From contig NZ_SJOO01000001.1 of assembly GCF_004331265.1 (NCBI RefSeq), forward strand, positions 310,001 through 374,000: a stretch of DNA of 64,000 bases. Reading direction: 5' to 3'. A model generated the notes under the pieces. That model searched no databases. It was not told the DNA's origin and saw only the letters and a list, made by a program, of their open reading frames with translations. This DNA comes from Enterobacter wuhouensis (GTDB taxonomy: Bacteria; Pseudomonadota; Gammaproteobacteria; Enterobacterales; Enterobacteriaceae). Positions 9,715 to 20,381 of this stretch are shown piece by piece. Position numbers and translations under genes: made by a program. Positions within the stretch are counted from its first letter, which is position 1. Each line of letters opens with the position of its first letter.

Positions 9715-10158
9715 ATGGAATGCCTTCTCGATGATATCGACCGACAAATTTTAGCCTGTCTGGTCGAGGATGCGCGCATGTCCCTAAAGGTGCTCAGTGG
9801 TCGCGTTGGCCTGACCTCGCCCAGCACGGCAGAGCGTCTGAAACGGCTTGAAGAGCGGGGCGTGATTCAGGGGTATGGTGCGCGGGTGAATCTGGCTGCG
9901 CTGGGGTATACGTTGCAGGCGCTGGTGCGCGTGCGGCCATTGCCGGGGTTGCTCCAAAAGGTGGATAAATACATTCAGGCGATGCCAGAGTGTATTGAGA
10001 GCGACAAGGTGACGGGGGAGGATTGCTTTGTGATCAGGCTGGTGGTGCGATCCATAGAGCAACTCGACGCGTTGCTGGACGGCCTGGCGGAACATGCACA
10101 GTGTAATACGTCGATTGTGAAGAGTTCTCCGGTGAAACGTCGTTTGCCGCCGATGTAG
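9715..10158 (+). CDS. Lrp/AsnC-family transcriptional regulator
   Basis: 147 residues, the family's usual size. The N-terminal helix-turn-helix is clear ([20 protein letters not shown]... [19 protein letters not shown], about residues 6-53), followed by the ligand-sensing alpha-beta RAM domain. It is divergent from the EamA exporter across about 107 bases, so it probably controls the exporter and itself in response to an amino acid; that is inferred from the layout. An AGGAGG Shine-Dalgarno lies upstream of the ATG. It is distinct from Lrp and AsnC themselves, and I do not assign a symbol. Confidence 0.88.
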   Translation: MECLLDDIDRQILACLVEDARMSLKVLSGRVGLTSPSTAERLKRLEERGVIQGYGARVNLAALGYTLQALVRVRPLPGLLQKVDKYIQAMPECIESDKVTGEDCFVIRLVVRSIEQLDALLDGLAEHAQCNTSIVKSSPVKRRLPPM

Positions 10159-10167
10159 GTTTCTGTC

Positions 10168-10200
10168 GCCGGGTGGCGGCTGCGCCTTACCCGGCCTACG
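10168..10200. repeat. REP (repetitive extragenic palindrome) element
   Basis: GCCGGGTGGCGGC followed by TGCGCCTTACCCGGCCTACG is the enterobacterial REP layout: an imperfect palindrome GCCGGGT...ACCCGGC with the CCTAC tail. It lies just after the Lrp-type gene, in the usual intergenic position. It could also stabilise the 3' end of that transcript. Confidence 0.75.
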
Positions 10201-10250
10201 AAGGCGGACGCGTTTCGAGTTTATTATGATTTTAGGTTTTACTGGCAGTG

Positions 10251-10427
10251 ATGGTGGTGGGGGAAGGATTACTCGGCGCGTTGCGCCTCGCCCTTCGGGT
10301 CGTTGCCTGCGGCAACGCTTTCTCGCTGCGCTCGAATCGAACCTTAGTCGAAGCTTCTCATCCTTCCCCGTTACGGAAAAGCACGATGCCTGGTGCGAAT
10401 AGAAGGTTTAGAGCGATCTGGAAGCGA
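10251..10427 (-). ncRNA. rtT-like repeat downstream of the tRNA-Tyr genes
   Basis: Bases 10251-10270 exactly copy the last 20 bases of the tRNA-Tyr unit (10427-10446, including the CCA end). The start-to-start distance is 176 bases, close to the 178-bp repeat known after tyrT in E. coli, which gives rise to rtT RNA. The unit contains a CGTTGCC/GGCAACG hairpin and a region rich in TTCG. On the minus strand it follows the second tRNA directly and should be cut from the same primary transcript. That it yields a stable RNA is inferred from E. coli. Confidence 0.65.
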
Positions 10428-10512
<85 letters not shown>

Positions 10513-10547
10513 AGGGGTAATTCATATTTTGAGGTCGTGCTGAGAGA

Positions 10548-10632
<85 letters not shown>

Positions 10633-10673
10633 ACGGGGTAATGCTTATACTGGCCTGCTTCCTGTTGGGAAGC

Positions 10674-10708
10674 GGGGCGCATCATATCAAATGAGACGCC
10701 CCTGTAAA
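10674..10708 (-). promoter_or_regulatory. tyrT promoter with GC-rich discriminator
   Basis: On the minus strand TTTACA (-35, 10703-10708) and TATGAT (-10, 10681-10686) are 16 bases apart and are followed by the discriminator GCGCCCC. This is the arrangement of the classic stringently controlled E. coli tyrT promoter, with the same -10 and discriminator. Control by ppGpp/DksA and by Fis upstream is inferred from E. coli. Confidence 0.85.
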
Positions 10709-10789
10709 GCATTCCTTTAGGAAAAAGAGGCCGTTTGCCTGCTTTTTATCCGTAAAGGTGCAAAGCTAATCAATTCATTTTCCGAAGGA

Positions 10790-11632
<843 letters not shown>

Positions 11633-11680
11633 CGCCGGGAAATCCTGTTTGTGTATTTGCGAAGTCTGGGTTGTCAGGCG

Positions 11681-12139
11681 TTACTGCCCGCAACACTTTT
11701 TGAATTTTTTACCTGAACCACATGGGCAGGGATCGTTACGACCAAACTGTGGGCGCGTTCCGTCAATATAATACCATTGCCCGCTTTCCTTTAAGAACCG
11801 GGAACGCTCGATAATGGCGCCTGGCTTATTTTGCTCGATGAAACGGGCAACGAAGCTGACGAAACCTTCGCCTTCACGATCGCCCGGGGCGGACTCATAG
11901 ACCGTGAGGCCAAGCCATTGGGTATTGGCGAACCCGGTTTCGATATCCTGCCTGAAATCGCCTGCATGGCAGGACGGATGCCAGGTTTTAATCAGGTAGT
12001 CTGCGTCTTTGATCACAAAAGCAGTATACCGTGAACGCATAAGGTGTGACGGGTCTGGTGCAACCTGTTCGCCGGAAAGATATCGCTGGCAACATAGGCT
12101 ATACTCCAGAGCGCTACCACAGGGGCAGAGTTGAGACAC
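11681..12139 (-). CDS. ychJ: YchJ family SEC-C motif protein
   Basis: 152-residue protein of unknown function (UPF0225) with metal-binding SEC-C motifs at both ends: CPCGS...CC near residues 5-17 and [17 protein letters not shown] at the C-terminus. The middle has an NTF2-like fold in family members. I chose the GTG at 12139 because the protein then starts MSQLCPCGS and has the E. coli length; the frame stays open further upstream. It is divergent from rssA. Confidence 0.94.
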   Translation of the reverse strand: MSQLCPCGSALEYSLCCQRYLSGEQVAPDPSHLMRSRYTAFVIKDADYLIKTWHPSCHAGDFRQDIETGFANTQWLGLTVYESAPGDREGEGFVSFVARFIEQNKPGAIIERSRFLKESGQWYYIDGTRPQFGRNDPCPCGSGKKFKKCCGQ

Positions 12140-12253
12140 GATTCTCTTCCTGGAACAAAAAATAAAGGCGTTAAACGCTTCGGGTAGCACCATGTTAACC
12201 GAGCAGTTGCGTTGACGCTATGTCGGGAATCCAGGGGAAGTAAAACAGGGCTA

Positions 12254-13156
12254 ATGAGAAAAGTTAAAGTTGGACTGGCGCTGGGCTCAGGTGCAGCCCG
12301 GGGATGGTCGCATATCGGGGTGATCAACGCCCTGAAGCAGATGGGCGTTGAGATTGATATTGTTGCCGGGTGTTCTATAGGGTCGCTGGTTGGGGCTGCC
12401 TACGCCTGCGGTAAACTCCCTGAACTGGAAGGCTGGGTCCGTTCCTTCAGCTATTGGGATGTACTCCGCCTGATGGATCTCTCCTGGCAACGGGGTGGGC
12501 TGCTGCGCGGTGAACGCGTGTTTAACCAGTTCCGCCAGATTATGCCTCTCGAAGATTTCACTCATTGTCAGATGCCTTTCGGCGCCGTTGCGACGAACCT
12601 CAGTACGGGACGTGAGCTTTGGCTTACCGAAGGCGATCTTCACCTTGCCGTTCGCGCGTCCTGCAGCATACCTGGACTGATGGCACCTGTTCCGCATAAT
12701 GGCTACTGGCTGGTCGATGGTGGGGTCGTGAACCCGGTTCCCATCTCCCTGACGCGCGCAATGGGGGCCGACATCGTGATCGCCGTAGACCTACAGCATG
12801 ATGCGCATCTGATGCAGCAAGACCTGATGCCCGTAAATTTGCACAGCGATGAGTCCGAGGTTGAAAAATTGGCCTGGCACGAACGCCTGCGCGGGCGGAT
12901 TGGCCGCATGGCTGCGCGACGCGCAGTTACCGCCCCTACGGCAATGGAAATTATGACAACATCAATCCAGGTGCTTGAGAATCGCCTAAAACGAAATCGT
13001 ATGGCAGGCGACCCTCCAGATATTCTGATTCAGCCGTTTTGTCCGCAAATCTCGACCCTTGATTTCCATCGGGCTGAGGCCGCCATCGCAGCGGGCTCCG
13101 TAGCCGTCGAAAAGAAAATGGACGAATTGTTGCCATTTGTGCGAACCGCACTTTAA
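12254..13156 (+). CDS. rssA: Patatin-like phospholipase family protein RssA
   Basis: 300-residue member of the patatin-like family. The oxyanion-hole GSGAARG is at 11-17, the nucleophile is S41 in GCSIG, and the catalytic D155 is in VDGG. The substrate is unknown. It sits directly upstream of rssB, as in E. coli. An in-frame start at 12212 exists, but the ATG at 12254 gives MRKVKVGLALGSG, matching E. coli. A 91-base gap to rssB may carry a separate rssB promoter. Confidence 0.95.
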   Translation: MRKVKVGLALGSGAARGWSHIGVINALKQMGVEIDIVAGCSIGSLVGAAYACGKLPELEGWVRSFSYWDVLRLMDLSWQRGGLLRGERVFNQFRQIMPLEDFTHCQMPFGAVATNLSTGRELWLTEGDLHLAVRASCSIPGLMAPVPHNGYWLVDGGVVNPVPISLTRAMGADIVIAVDLQHDAHLMQQDLMPVNLHSDESEVEKLAWHERLRGRIGRMAARRAVTAPTAMEIMTTSIQVLENRLKRNRMAGDPPDILIQPFCPQISTLDFHRAEAAIAAGSVAVEKKMDELLPFVRTAL

Positions 13157-13247
13157 GCATCTATTTTTGATTACTTCAGCAAAATCTGACAGGCGATAGT
13201 GCCGATACCATGCCACTATTTAGTAACTGTCAGCCAGGGGAGGATTC

Positions 13248-14261
13248 ATGACGCAGCCATTGGCCGGAAAACATATATTGATTGTTGAAGACGAACCCGT
13301 TTTCCGCTCGCTGCTGGATTCATGGTTGTCATCATTGGGGGCTATAACCCTTCTTGCTGAGGACGGGATCGACGCGCTGGAAAAAATGGCGAATGCTACC
13401 GCCGATCTGATGATCTGCGATATTGATATGCCGCGGATGAATGGGCTCAAGCTGGTCGAACACTTACGTAACGAAGGTGATACGACGCCTATCCTCGTGA
13501 TTTCCGCCACAGAAAATATGGCCGATATCGCCAAAGCATTACGTCTGGGCGTTCAGGATATTCTGCTGAAACCCGTAAAGGATTTGAACCGCCTACGAGA
13601 AACGGTTTTAGCCTGTCTTTATCCAAATATGTTTAATTCCCGCGTGGAGGAAGAGGAACGCCTCTTCCAGGACTGGGACGCACTGGTCAGTAACCCACTT
13701 GCCGCCGCAAAATTATTGCAGGAGCTTCAGCCGCCGGTTCAACAAAACCTCTCTCACTGTCGAGTAAATTATCGACAGCTGGTGGCTGCCGATCAGCCTG
13801 GTCTTGTGCTTGATATTGCCCCGCTGTCCGATTCCGACCTGGCATTTTATTGTCTGGACGTCACGCGGGCAGGGGATAATGGAGTATTAGCAGCCCTGTT
13901 GCTTCGTGCACTATTTAATGGACTGCTCCAGGAGCAGCTGTCACATCAGGGACAACGGCTTCCTGAGTTAGGCAGTTTGCTTAAACAAGTTAATCATCTT
14001 TTCCGGCAGGCCAATTTACCAGGGCAATTTCCACTGTTGGTGGGGTATTACCATAGTGGGCTGAAAAATCTGATCCTGGTGTCTGCCGGACTAAACGCGT
14101 CACTGAATACCGGAGAGCATCATATTCAGGTAAGCAACGGCGTACCGCTGGGGACATTAGAGACGGCTTATCTTAATCAGATTAGCCATCGCTGTTCATC
14201 CTGGCAGTGCCAAATTTGGGGGGCTGGAGGACGGCTTCGCTTAATGTTGTCCACGGAATAA
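13248..14261 (+). CDS. rssB: RpoS adaptor / response regulator RssB
   Basis: Orphan response regulator that binds sigma-S and delivers it to ClpXP for degradation. The 337 residues equal E. coli. The receiver domain (about 8-125) has phosphoacceptor D58 in MICDIDMPRMNG and the conserved K in LLKPVKDL; the rest is a PP2C-like effector domain with no visible phosphatase metal motifs. GGGGAGGA precedes the ATG. It lies between rssA and galU, as in E. coli. Confidence 0.97.
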   Translation: MTQPLAGKHILIVEDEPVFRSLLDSWLSSLGAITLLAEDGIDALEKMANATADLMICDIDMPRMNGLKLVEHLRNEGDTTPILVISATENMADIAKALRLGVQDILLKPVKDLNRLRETVLACLYPNMFNSRVEEEERLFQDWDALVSNPLAAAKLLQELQPPVQQNLSHCRVNYRQLVAADQPGLVLDIAPLSDSDLAFYCLDVTRAGDNGVLAALLLRALFNGLLQEQLSHQGQRLPELGSLLKQVNHLFRQANLPGQFPLLVGYYHSGLKNLILVSAGLNASLNTGEHHIQVSNGVPLGTLETAYLNQISHRCSSWQCQIWGAGGRLRLMLSTE

Positions 14262-14460
14262 GCAGTTGGATATTATTCGTGAGAATGCTTTACCTCTGTT
14301 TTCTCCGGGGTGCTACTATCACGGCCCAGATTCATGCGTATTTGTCTTAATTGATCGGCAACGCGTTCTTTTCAGACCCGGACTGTAGGGTAAGACTGAT
14401 ATACTCAACGCGTTATTTAATGCATAAAGTTCAAAAGTTGAACAGCTCAGGAGAATTTCA

Positions 14461-15369
14461 ATGGCTGCCCTTAATTCGAAAGTCAGAAAGGCCGTTATCC
14501 CGGTAGCGGGATTGGGGACCAGGATGTTACCAGCAACTAAGGCGATTCCTAAAGAGATGCTGCCTTTGGTTGATAAGCCATTAATCCAGTATGTCGTGAA
14601 TGAATGTATCGCTGCAGGTATTACTGAAATTGTGCTGGTTACGCATTCATCCAAAAACTCTATCGAAAACCATTTCGATACAAGTTTTGAACTTGAAGCA
14701 ATGCTGGAAAAACGTGTTAAACGTCAGCTGTTGGCTGAAGTTCAATCTATTTGTCCGCCTCACGTAACCATTATGCAGGTTCGTCAGGGGCTGGCTAAAG
14801 GGCTGGGCCATGCCGTATTGTGCGCACACCCTGTAGTGGGCGACGAGCCTGTTGCCGTTATTCTGCCAGACGTTATTCTGGATGAATTCGAATCTGACCT
14901 GTCACAGGACAACCTGGCAGAGATGATTAAACGCTTCGACGAAACGGGCAGCAGCCAGATTATGGTTGAGCCGGTGGATGACGTTACCGCTTACGGTGTC
15001 GTTGACTGTAAGGGTGTGAACCTGGAACCCGGTGAAAGTGTTCCGATGGTAGGTGTGGTTGAGAAGCCAAAAGCTGACGTAGCGCCTTCAAATCTGGCCG
15101 TGGTTGGCCGTTATGTCCTGAGCGCAGAAATCTGGCCACTGCTGGCGAAAACCCCTCCTGGAGCGGGTGATGAGATCCAGCTGACCGACGGTATCGATAT
15201 GCTGATCGAGAAAGAAACCGTTGAAGCTTACCATATGAAAGGTAAGAGCCATGACTGCGGCAATAAACTCGGTTATATGCAGGCGTTTGTCGAATATGGT
15301 ATCCGCCACAATACCCTGGGTGAAGAATTTAAAGCCTGGCTGAAAGATACCATGGGTATTAAAAAATAA
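14461..15369 (+). CDS. galU: UTP--glucose-1-phosphate uridylyltransferase
   Basis: Makes UDP-glucose from UTP and glucose-1-phosphate for LPS core, capsule, trehalose and galactose use. The 302 residues equal E. coli GalU. The nucleotide-binding signature [20 protein letters not shown] and the DKPLIQYVV segment lie at the N-terminus. CAGGAG precedes the ATG. About 200 bases separate it from rssB, and a terminator follows at 15389. Confidence 0.98.
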   Translation: MAALNSKVRKAVIPVAGLGTRMLPATKAIPKEMLPLVDKPLIQYVVNECIAAGITEIVLVTHSSKNSIENHFDTSFELEAMLEKRVKRQLLAEVQSICPPHVTIMQVRQGLAKGLGHAVLCAHPVVGDEPVAVILPDVILDEFESDLSQDNLAEMIKRFDETGSSQIMVEPVDDVTAYGVVDCKGVNLEPGESVPMVGVVEKPKADVAPSNLAVVGRYVLSAEIWPLLAKTPPGAGDEIQLTDGIDMLIEKETVEAYHMKGKSHDCGNKLGYMQAFVEYGIRHNTLGEEFKAWLKDTMGIKK

Positions 15370-15388
15370 TCCTGGCTGGCAATGAACA

Positions 15389-15420
15389 AAACCGGTGTGG
15401 CGATGCCCACCGGTTTTTTT
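15389..15420 (+). terminator. galU terminator
   Basis: AAACCGGTG / CACCGGTTT stem with a ten-base loop and a run of seven T. Confidence 0.8.
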
Positions 15421-15525
15421 ATGCCCATAACACCCTGTTGAAGGTATGGACTGTAAAAGTGCTTAAATAGCCGCTTGTCGCTATATGACAGAGTGTAAGG
15501 GGATGTTCCCGGTAAATTGCAGACA

Positions 15526-15554
15526 CAAAAAATCCCGCATTAAGCGGGATTTTT
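15526..15554 (-). terminator. hns terminator
   Basis: AATCCCGC-ATTAA-GCGGGATT (15531-15551). On the minus strand it is followed by a T run encoded by the A run at 15526-15532. It lies just after the hns stop. Confidence 0.8.
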
Positions 15555-15569
15555 AAGAATCAGTCCTGA

Positions 15570-15983
15570 TTAATCCTTGATCAGGAAGTCATCCAGTTGT
15601 TTACCCTGCTCGTCCATCGCTTTCTTGATAACAGCTGGGGTACGGCCCTGGCCTGTCCAGGTTTTCTCTTCGCCGTTCTCATCGATGTAGCTATATTTAG
15701 CCGGGCGAGCAGCGCGTTTAGCTTTGGTGCCGGTTTTAGCCGCAGCCATGCTGTTCAGCAATTCGTTTGGATCGATACCATCAGCAATCAGCATTTCGCG
15801 ATATTGCTGCAGTTTACGCGTACGCTCTTCAACTTCTGCTGCAGCTGCGCTTTCTTCTTCGCGACGTTCATTAACGACAACTTCTAATTTTTCCAGCATT
15901 TCTTCAAGCGTTTCGAGGGTGCATTCTCTTGCTTGCGCACGAAGAGTACGGATGTTGTTCAGAATTTTAAGTGCTTCGCTCAT
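15570..15983 (-). CDS. hns: Nucleoid-associated silencer H-NS
   Basis: 137-residue DNA-bridging protein that silences AT-rich and horizontally acquired genes. The N-terminal oligomerisation coiled coil (1-80) is nearly identical to E. coli. The C-terminal AT-hook-like motif is [10 protein letters not shown] (Q112-G113-R114). The frame stays open upstream, but the ATG at 15983 gives [12 protein letters not shown]. It is divergent from tdk across about 550 bases. AT-rich patches in this window (31.86-32.4 kb, the oppA leader) are natural H-NS targets, which is inference. Confidence 0.98.
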   Translation of the reverse strand: MSEALKILNNIRTLRAQARECTLETLEEMLEKLEVVVNERREEESAAAAEVEERTRKLQQYREMLIADGIDPNELLNSMAAAKTGTKAKRAARPAKYSYIDENGEEKTWTGQGRTPAVIKKAMDEQGKQLDDFLIKD

Positions 15984-16531
15984 TGTAGTAATCTCAAACT
16001 TATAATGGGGGTGGTTTGTTGTCCTAATAATAGAGCCATACATTCAGTTGTGCAATAGCCTGGAATGTAAGGAATTCAAAAAATACTAAATTATCGCCGC
16101 TATTATTAATTACGCTAACTTAAATTTCATCCGCAGTATGGCCGCTTGTTATCACCCAGGCCGCCTCAACCCGGTTGTTTGCATGTTTTTTTTGTGACAT
16201 TTACCGCAGGAATTATAGTTGCGGCGGATAAATATCAGCCTTTTGTATTACTTCGGTATAGCCGTGTCCGGGTAGAAATAGTTAATAAATAGTGAATTTT
16301 AAGGAACGTGGATTCCAGTATAAAAAGAAGTGTTATGTTTCCCCGAATGCATAACTTAATGACCTGGGTTAATGCCATTACTGCATGTTTTAACGCATTA
16401 TTTTCTTAATCTGCTGCAAGTTATCTCTCCTCAAAGCCGCATACTCTGTGCGGTCTGTCGCTGATGGCGAGACAAAATATGGTACAATGAACCATCGGGA
16501 ATATTACACATTGATTAGGGTTTTACGACCA
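15984..16531. promoter_or_regulatory. hns-tdk divergent intergenic region with hns promoter
   Basis: On the minus strand TTGCAC (16050-16055) and TATTAT (16027-16032) are 17 bases apart, matching the known hns promoter and giving a short leader. The rest (16060-16500) is strongly AT-rich, as expected for H-NS autoregulation. I cannot place a convincing tdk promoter and see no credible gene here. Confidence 0.7.
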
Positions 16532-17146
16532 ATGGCACAACTTTATTTCTACTATTCGGCAATGAATGCAGGGAAATCTACGGCGCTACTGCAATCCTCT
16601 TACAATTATCAGGAACGGGGCATGCGTACCGTTGTTTACACCGCTGAAATCGACGACCGATTTGGTGCGGGGAAGGTGAGCTCACGGATTGGGCTCTCTT
16701 CTCCTGCGCGGCTTTATAATCCGCAGACCGACCTGCTGCAGGATATCCGCGCGGAAAATGCGTCACAGCCTATTCACTGCGTGTTAGTTGATGAAAGCCA
16801 GTTCCTGACGCGAGAGCAGGTTCATGCGCTTTCTGAGGTCGTTGACGAACTTGATATTCCCGTTCTTTGCTATGGGCTGCGCACAGATTTCAGGGGCGAG
16901 TTATTTCCCGGTAGCCAGTATTTGCTAGCCTGGTCAGATAAGCTTGTTGAACTGAAAACGATCTGTTTCTGCGGGCGTAAAGCCAGCATGGTGCTGCGTC
17001 TGGACCAGTCGGGAAAACCCTATGCAGACGGCGAGCAGGTGGTGATAGGAGGCAATGAACGCTATGTATCGGTCTGCCGTAAGCACTATAAAGAAGCGCT
17101 GGCCGTGGGCTCTCTGACAGCGCTTCAACACGACAACCGCCGGTAA
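16532..17146 (+). CDS. tdk: Thymidine kinase
   Basis: Phosphorylates thymidine (and deoxyuridine) with ATP in nucleoside salvage. 204 residues, type II bacterial kinase. The P-loop SAMNAGKST is at 9-17; the acidic motif is LVDESQFL; zinc-ribbon cysteines are CFC...C. The upstream in-frame extension is unlike any Tdk, so the ATG at 16532 ([17 protein letters not shown]) is preferred. The Shine-Dalgarno is weak. Convergent with adhE across a shared terminator. Confidence 0.96.
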   Translation: MAQLYFYYSAMNAGKSTALLQSSYNYQERGMRTVVYTAEIDDRFGAGKVSSRIGLSSPARLYNPQTDLLQDIRAENASQPIHCVLVDESQFLTREQVHALSEVVDELDIPVLCYGLRTDFRGELFPGSQYLLAWSDKLVELKTICFCGRKASMVLRLDQSGKPYADGEQVVIGGNERYVSVCRKHYKEALAVGSLTALQHDNRR

Positions 17147-17181
17147 TGCGTTGTTGAAATTATTTGCCAGAATTGAGATAT

Positions 17182-17209
17182 AAAAAAACCCGCCAGTGGC
17201 GGGTTTTTT
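17182..17209. terminator. Bidirectional terminator between tdk and adhE
   Basis: Seven A, then CCCGCC-AGT-GGCGGG, then six T. It is symmetrical, so it can end tdk on the plus strand and adhE on the minus strand. Confidence 0.85.
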
Positions 17210-17222
17210 ATCGGGCTGTCAA

Positions 17223-19901
17223 TCAGGCGCTTTTCTTCGCTTTTTTGTCAGCTTTTACGACAGGTGCTTCTACTTTCACACCCGCAGTTTCACCTTCTTT
17301 GAACTCACGACCGTAGTAGGTATCCAGCAGGATCTGTTTCAGCTCGGAGATCAGTGGGTAGCGCGGGTTCGCACCGGTACACTGGTCATCGAAGGCATCT
17401 TCAGACAGCTTATCTACGTGAGCAAGGAAGTCAGCTTCCTGAACGCCTGCTTCGCGGATAGATTTAGGAATACCCAGCTCGGCTTTGATGCTGTCGAGCC
17501 ATGCCAGCAGTTTCTCAATCTTCGCCGCAGTACGGTCGCCCGGTGCGCTCAGACCGAGGTGGTCAGCGATTTCAGCGTAGCGACGACGTGCCTGAGGACG
17601 GTCGTACTGGCTGAATGCAGTCTGCTTGGTTGGGTTGTCGTTAGCGTTATAACGGATAACGTTGCTGATCAACAGGGCGTTCGCCAGACCGTGAGGAATG
17701 TGGAACTGGGAACCCAGCTTGTGTGCCATTGAGTGGCAAACACCCAGGAAGGCGTTCGCAAACGCAATACCGGCGATGGTTGCGGCACTGTGTACACGCT
17801 CACGCGCTACTGGGTTTTTAGACCCTTCGTTGTAGGACGCCGGCAGGTTTTCTTTCAGCAGTTTCAGAGCCTGCAGCGCCTGACCGTCAGAGAACTCAGA
17901 AGCCAGTACGGAGACATATGCTTCCAGCGCGTGAGTCACGGCATCAAGACCACCGAACGCACACAGTGACTTAGGCATATCCATGACCAGGTTGGCATCA
18001 ACGATAGCCATATCTGGGGTCAGTGCGTAGTCAGCGAGCGGGTATTTCTGGCCTGTCGCATCGTCAGTCACAACTGCAAACGGCGTAACTTCTGAACCGG
18101 TACCGGAAGTGGTGGTAACGGCGATCATTTTCGCTTTTACGCCCATTTTCGGGAACTTGTAGATACGTTTACGGATGTCCATAAAGCGCAGCGCCAGTTC
18201 TTCGAAGTGCGTTTCTGGGTGCTCGTACATAACCCACATGATCTTCGCGGCGTCCATTGGGGAACCGCCGCCCAGAGCGATAATCACATCTGGTTTGAAG
18301 GAGTTCGCCAGTTCAGCACCTTTACGCACAACGCTCAGGGTTGGGTCAGCTTCAACTTCAAAGAAAACTTCAGTTTCAACGCCGGACGCTTTCAGAACAG
18401 AGGTAATCTGGTCCGCGTAGCCGTTGTTGAACAGGAAGCGGTCGGTCACGATCAGCGCACGTTTGTGGCCATCGGTAATCACTTCATCCAGCGCGATTGG
18501 CAGAGAGCCACGGCGGAAGTAGATAGATTTCGGAAGTTTGTGCCATAACATGTTTTCAGCTCGCTTAGCAACGGTTTTCTTGTTGATCAGGTGTTTTGGA
18601 CCAACGTTTTCAGAGATGGAGTTACCACCCCAGGAACCACAACCCAGAGTCAGGGAAGGTGCGAGTTTAAAGTTGTACAGGTCACCGATACCACCCTGTG
18701 ACGCAGGGGTGTTGATCAGGATACGTGCCGTTTTCATCATCTGGCCGAAGTGAGCAACGCGTTCTGGTTGGTTATCCTGGTCAGTGTACAGGCAGGATGT
18801 GTGACCGATACCGCCCATGGCAACCAGCTTCTCAGCTTTCTCTACCGCATCGTCGAAATCTTTCGCGCGGTACATCGCCAGAGTAGGGGACAGTTTTTCG
18901 TGAGCAAACGGCTCGCTTTCATCAACAACAGTGACTTCACCAATCAGAATCTTGGTGGTCGCCGGTACGGTAAAGCCTGCGAGCTCAGCAATTTTGTATG
19001 CTGGCTGGCCAACGATAGCGGCGTTCAGCGCGCCGTTTTTCAGGATGATGTCCTGAACCGCTTTCAGCTCTTTGCCCTGCAGCATATAGCCGCCGTGGCT
19101 GGCGAAACGTTCGCGAACAGCATCGTATACGGAATCAACAACGACAACAGACTGCTCGGATGCACAGATGACGCCATTGTCGAAGGTTTTGGACATCAGA
19201 ACAGAAGCAACGGCACGTTTAATGTCTGCGGTTTCGTCGATGACGACAGGGGTGTTACCTGCGCCAACGCCGATGGCTGGCTTACCGGAGCTGTATGCAG
19301 CTTTAACCATACCAGGACCACCTGTCGCCAGGATCAGGTTAATGTCCGGGTGATGCATCAGCGCGTTGGACAGCTCAACGGAAGGTTGGTCGATCCAGCC
19401 AATCAAATCTTTTGGCGCGCCAGCGGCAATTGCAGCCTGCAGAACGATATCCGCGGCTTTATTCGTGGCGTCTTTCGCACGCGGGTGCGGGGAGAAAATG
19501 ATTGCGTTGCGGGTCTTCAGGCTGATCAGCGATTTGAAGATGGCAGTAGACGTCGGGTTAGTGGTTGGAACGATACCGCAGATGATGCCGATAGGTTCAG
19601 CAATGGTGATGGTACCGAAAGTGTCGTCTTCAGACAGTACGCCACAGGTTTTCTCATCTTTATAGGCGTTGTAGATATACTCAGAAGCGAAGTGGTTTTT
19701 AATCACTTTGTCTTCTACGATACCCATACCGGATTCAGCAACGGCCATTTTAGCGAGAGGGATTCGAGCATCTGCAGCAGCCAGAGCGGCAGCGCGGAAG
19801 ATTTTATCAACCTGTTCTTGGGTGAAATTGGCATATTCACGCTGGGCTTTTTTCACGCGCTCGACGAGTGCGTTCAGTTCAGCGATATTGGTAACAGCCA
19901 T
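17223..19901 (-). CDS. adhE: Bifunctional acetaldehyde-CoA/alcohol dehydrogenase
   Basis: Fermentative fusion enzyme converting acetyl-CoA to acetaldehyde and then ethanol with NADH; it assembles into spirosomes. 892 residues. The N-terminal aldehyde dehydrogenase half carries the catalytic Cys in GVICASEQ near residue 246. The C-terminal iron-dependent alcohol dehydrogenase half has GGGSPMDAAK and the histidines of HSMAHKLG and HIPHGLANALL. The Lys/Ala-rich tail is typical. AGGAG precedes the ATG at 19901; the further-upstream frame is not supported. Confidence 0.98.
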   Translation of the reverse strand: MAVTNIAELNALVERVKKAQREYANFTQEQVDKIFRAAALAAADARIPLAKMAVAESGMGIVEDKVIKNHFASEYIYNAYKDEKTCGVLSEDDTFGTITIAEPIGIICGIVPTTNPTSTAIFKSLISLKTRNAIIFSPHPRAKDATNKAADIVLQAAIAAGAPKDLIGWIDQPSVELSNALMHHPDINLILATGGPGMVKAAYSSGKPAIGVGAGNTPVVIDETADIKRAVASVLMSKTFDNGVICASEQSVVVVDSVYDAVRERFASHGGYMLQGKELKAVQDIILKNGALNAAIVGQPAYKIAELAGFTVPATTKILIGEVTVVDESEPFAHEKLSPTLAMYRAKDFDDAVEKAEKLVAMGGIGHTSCLYTDQDNQPERVAHFGQMMKTARILINTPASQGGIGDLYNFKLAPSLTLGCGSWGGNSISENVGPKHLINKKTVAKRAENMLWHKLPKSIYFRRGSLPIALDEVITDGHKRALIVTDRFLFNNGYADQITSVLKASGVETEVFFEVEADPTLSVVRKGAELANSFKPDVIIALGGGSPMDAAKIMWVMYEHPETHFEELALRFMDIRKRIYKFPKMGVKAKMIAVTTTSGTGSEVTPFAVVTDDATGQKYPLADYALTPDMAIVDANLVMDMPKSLCAFGGLDAVTHALEAYVSVLASEFSDGQALQALKLLKENLPASYNEGSKNPVARERVHSAATIAGIAFANAFLGVCHSMAHKLGSQFHIPHGLANALLISNVIRYNANDNPTKQTAFSQYDRPQARRRYAEIADHLGLSAPGDRTAAKIEKLLAWLDSIKAELGIPKSIREAGVQEADFLAHVDKLSEDAFDDQCTGANPRYPLISELKQILLDTYYGREFKEGETAGVKVEAPVVKADKKAKKSA

Positions 19902-20381
19902 AATGCTCTCCTGATAATGTTTAAACTCTATTAGTAAACCAGCGCTCGATACGTCAGACAGTATAGTCAGAGCCGATACCACTTGCGTAACACACAGTAA
20001 AACAACGGGTTACTTTACACTCCAGCGCACTAATTTACTAAAAGAGCCTTACCTTAGCATCATCCCTTTTTGATAGGTTTCCCCTTCTGGGGTGTAATCA
20101 AGATTACTCACTTCTGAGTACGAAAATCATGATCTACGTCAATTTTCTCCCAAGCTGATACCTTTCAGCAGGGTTATTTTGAAGAGATTATTCCACTGTT
20201 AAATAATTACGTAACTATTGGAAGTGACGCTATCATTGATTCTACAAATGTTTAACATCATGAAATGATAACGTTTTGGAACAGATTTCTGGTGAAGTGT
20301 GCTGATAAAAAGCGTATCTTCACCGCGGTTTTACTCGTACACCATCTCAGCCTCTGGACATGCTCATTAGCGGAGCTAAAT
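19902..20381. other. adhE-ychE divergent intergenic region
   Basis: About 480 AT-rich bases with no supported gene. In E. coli this long adhE leader carries Cra, NarL, Fis and FNR control and an RNase-processed leader; I cannot place those sites with confidence. The ychE frame stays open to 20265, but the family start is at 20382. Confidence 0.5.

Noticed and set aside
18750..19934. 394-codon open frame antisense to adhE
   Set aside because: It mirrors the adhE coding strand and has no domain. The codon pattern of adhE explains the open frame.
20265..20381. 39-residue N-terminal extension of YchE
   Set aside because: It is atypical for the family, lacks a ribosome site, and the GTG at 20382 has GGAG and gives the E. 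coli length.
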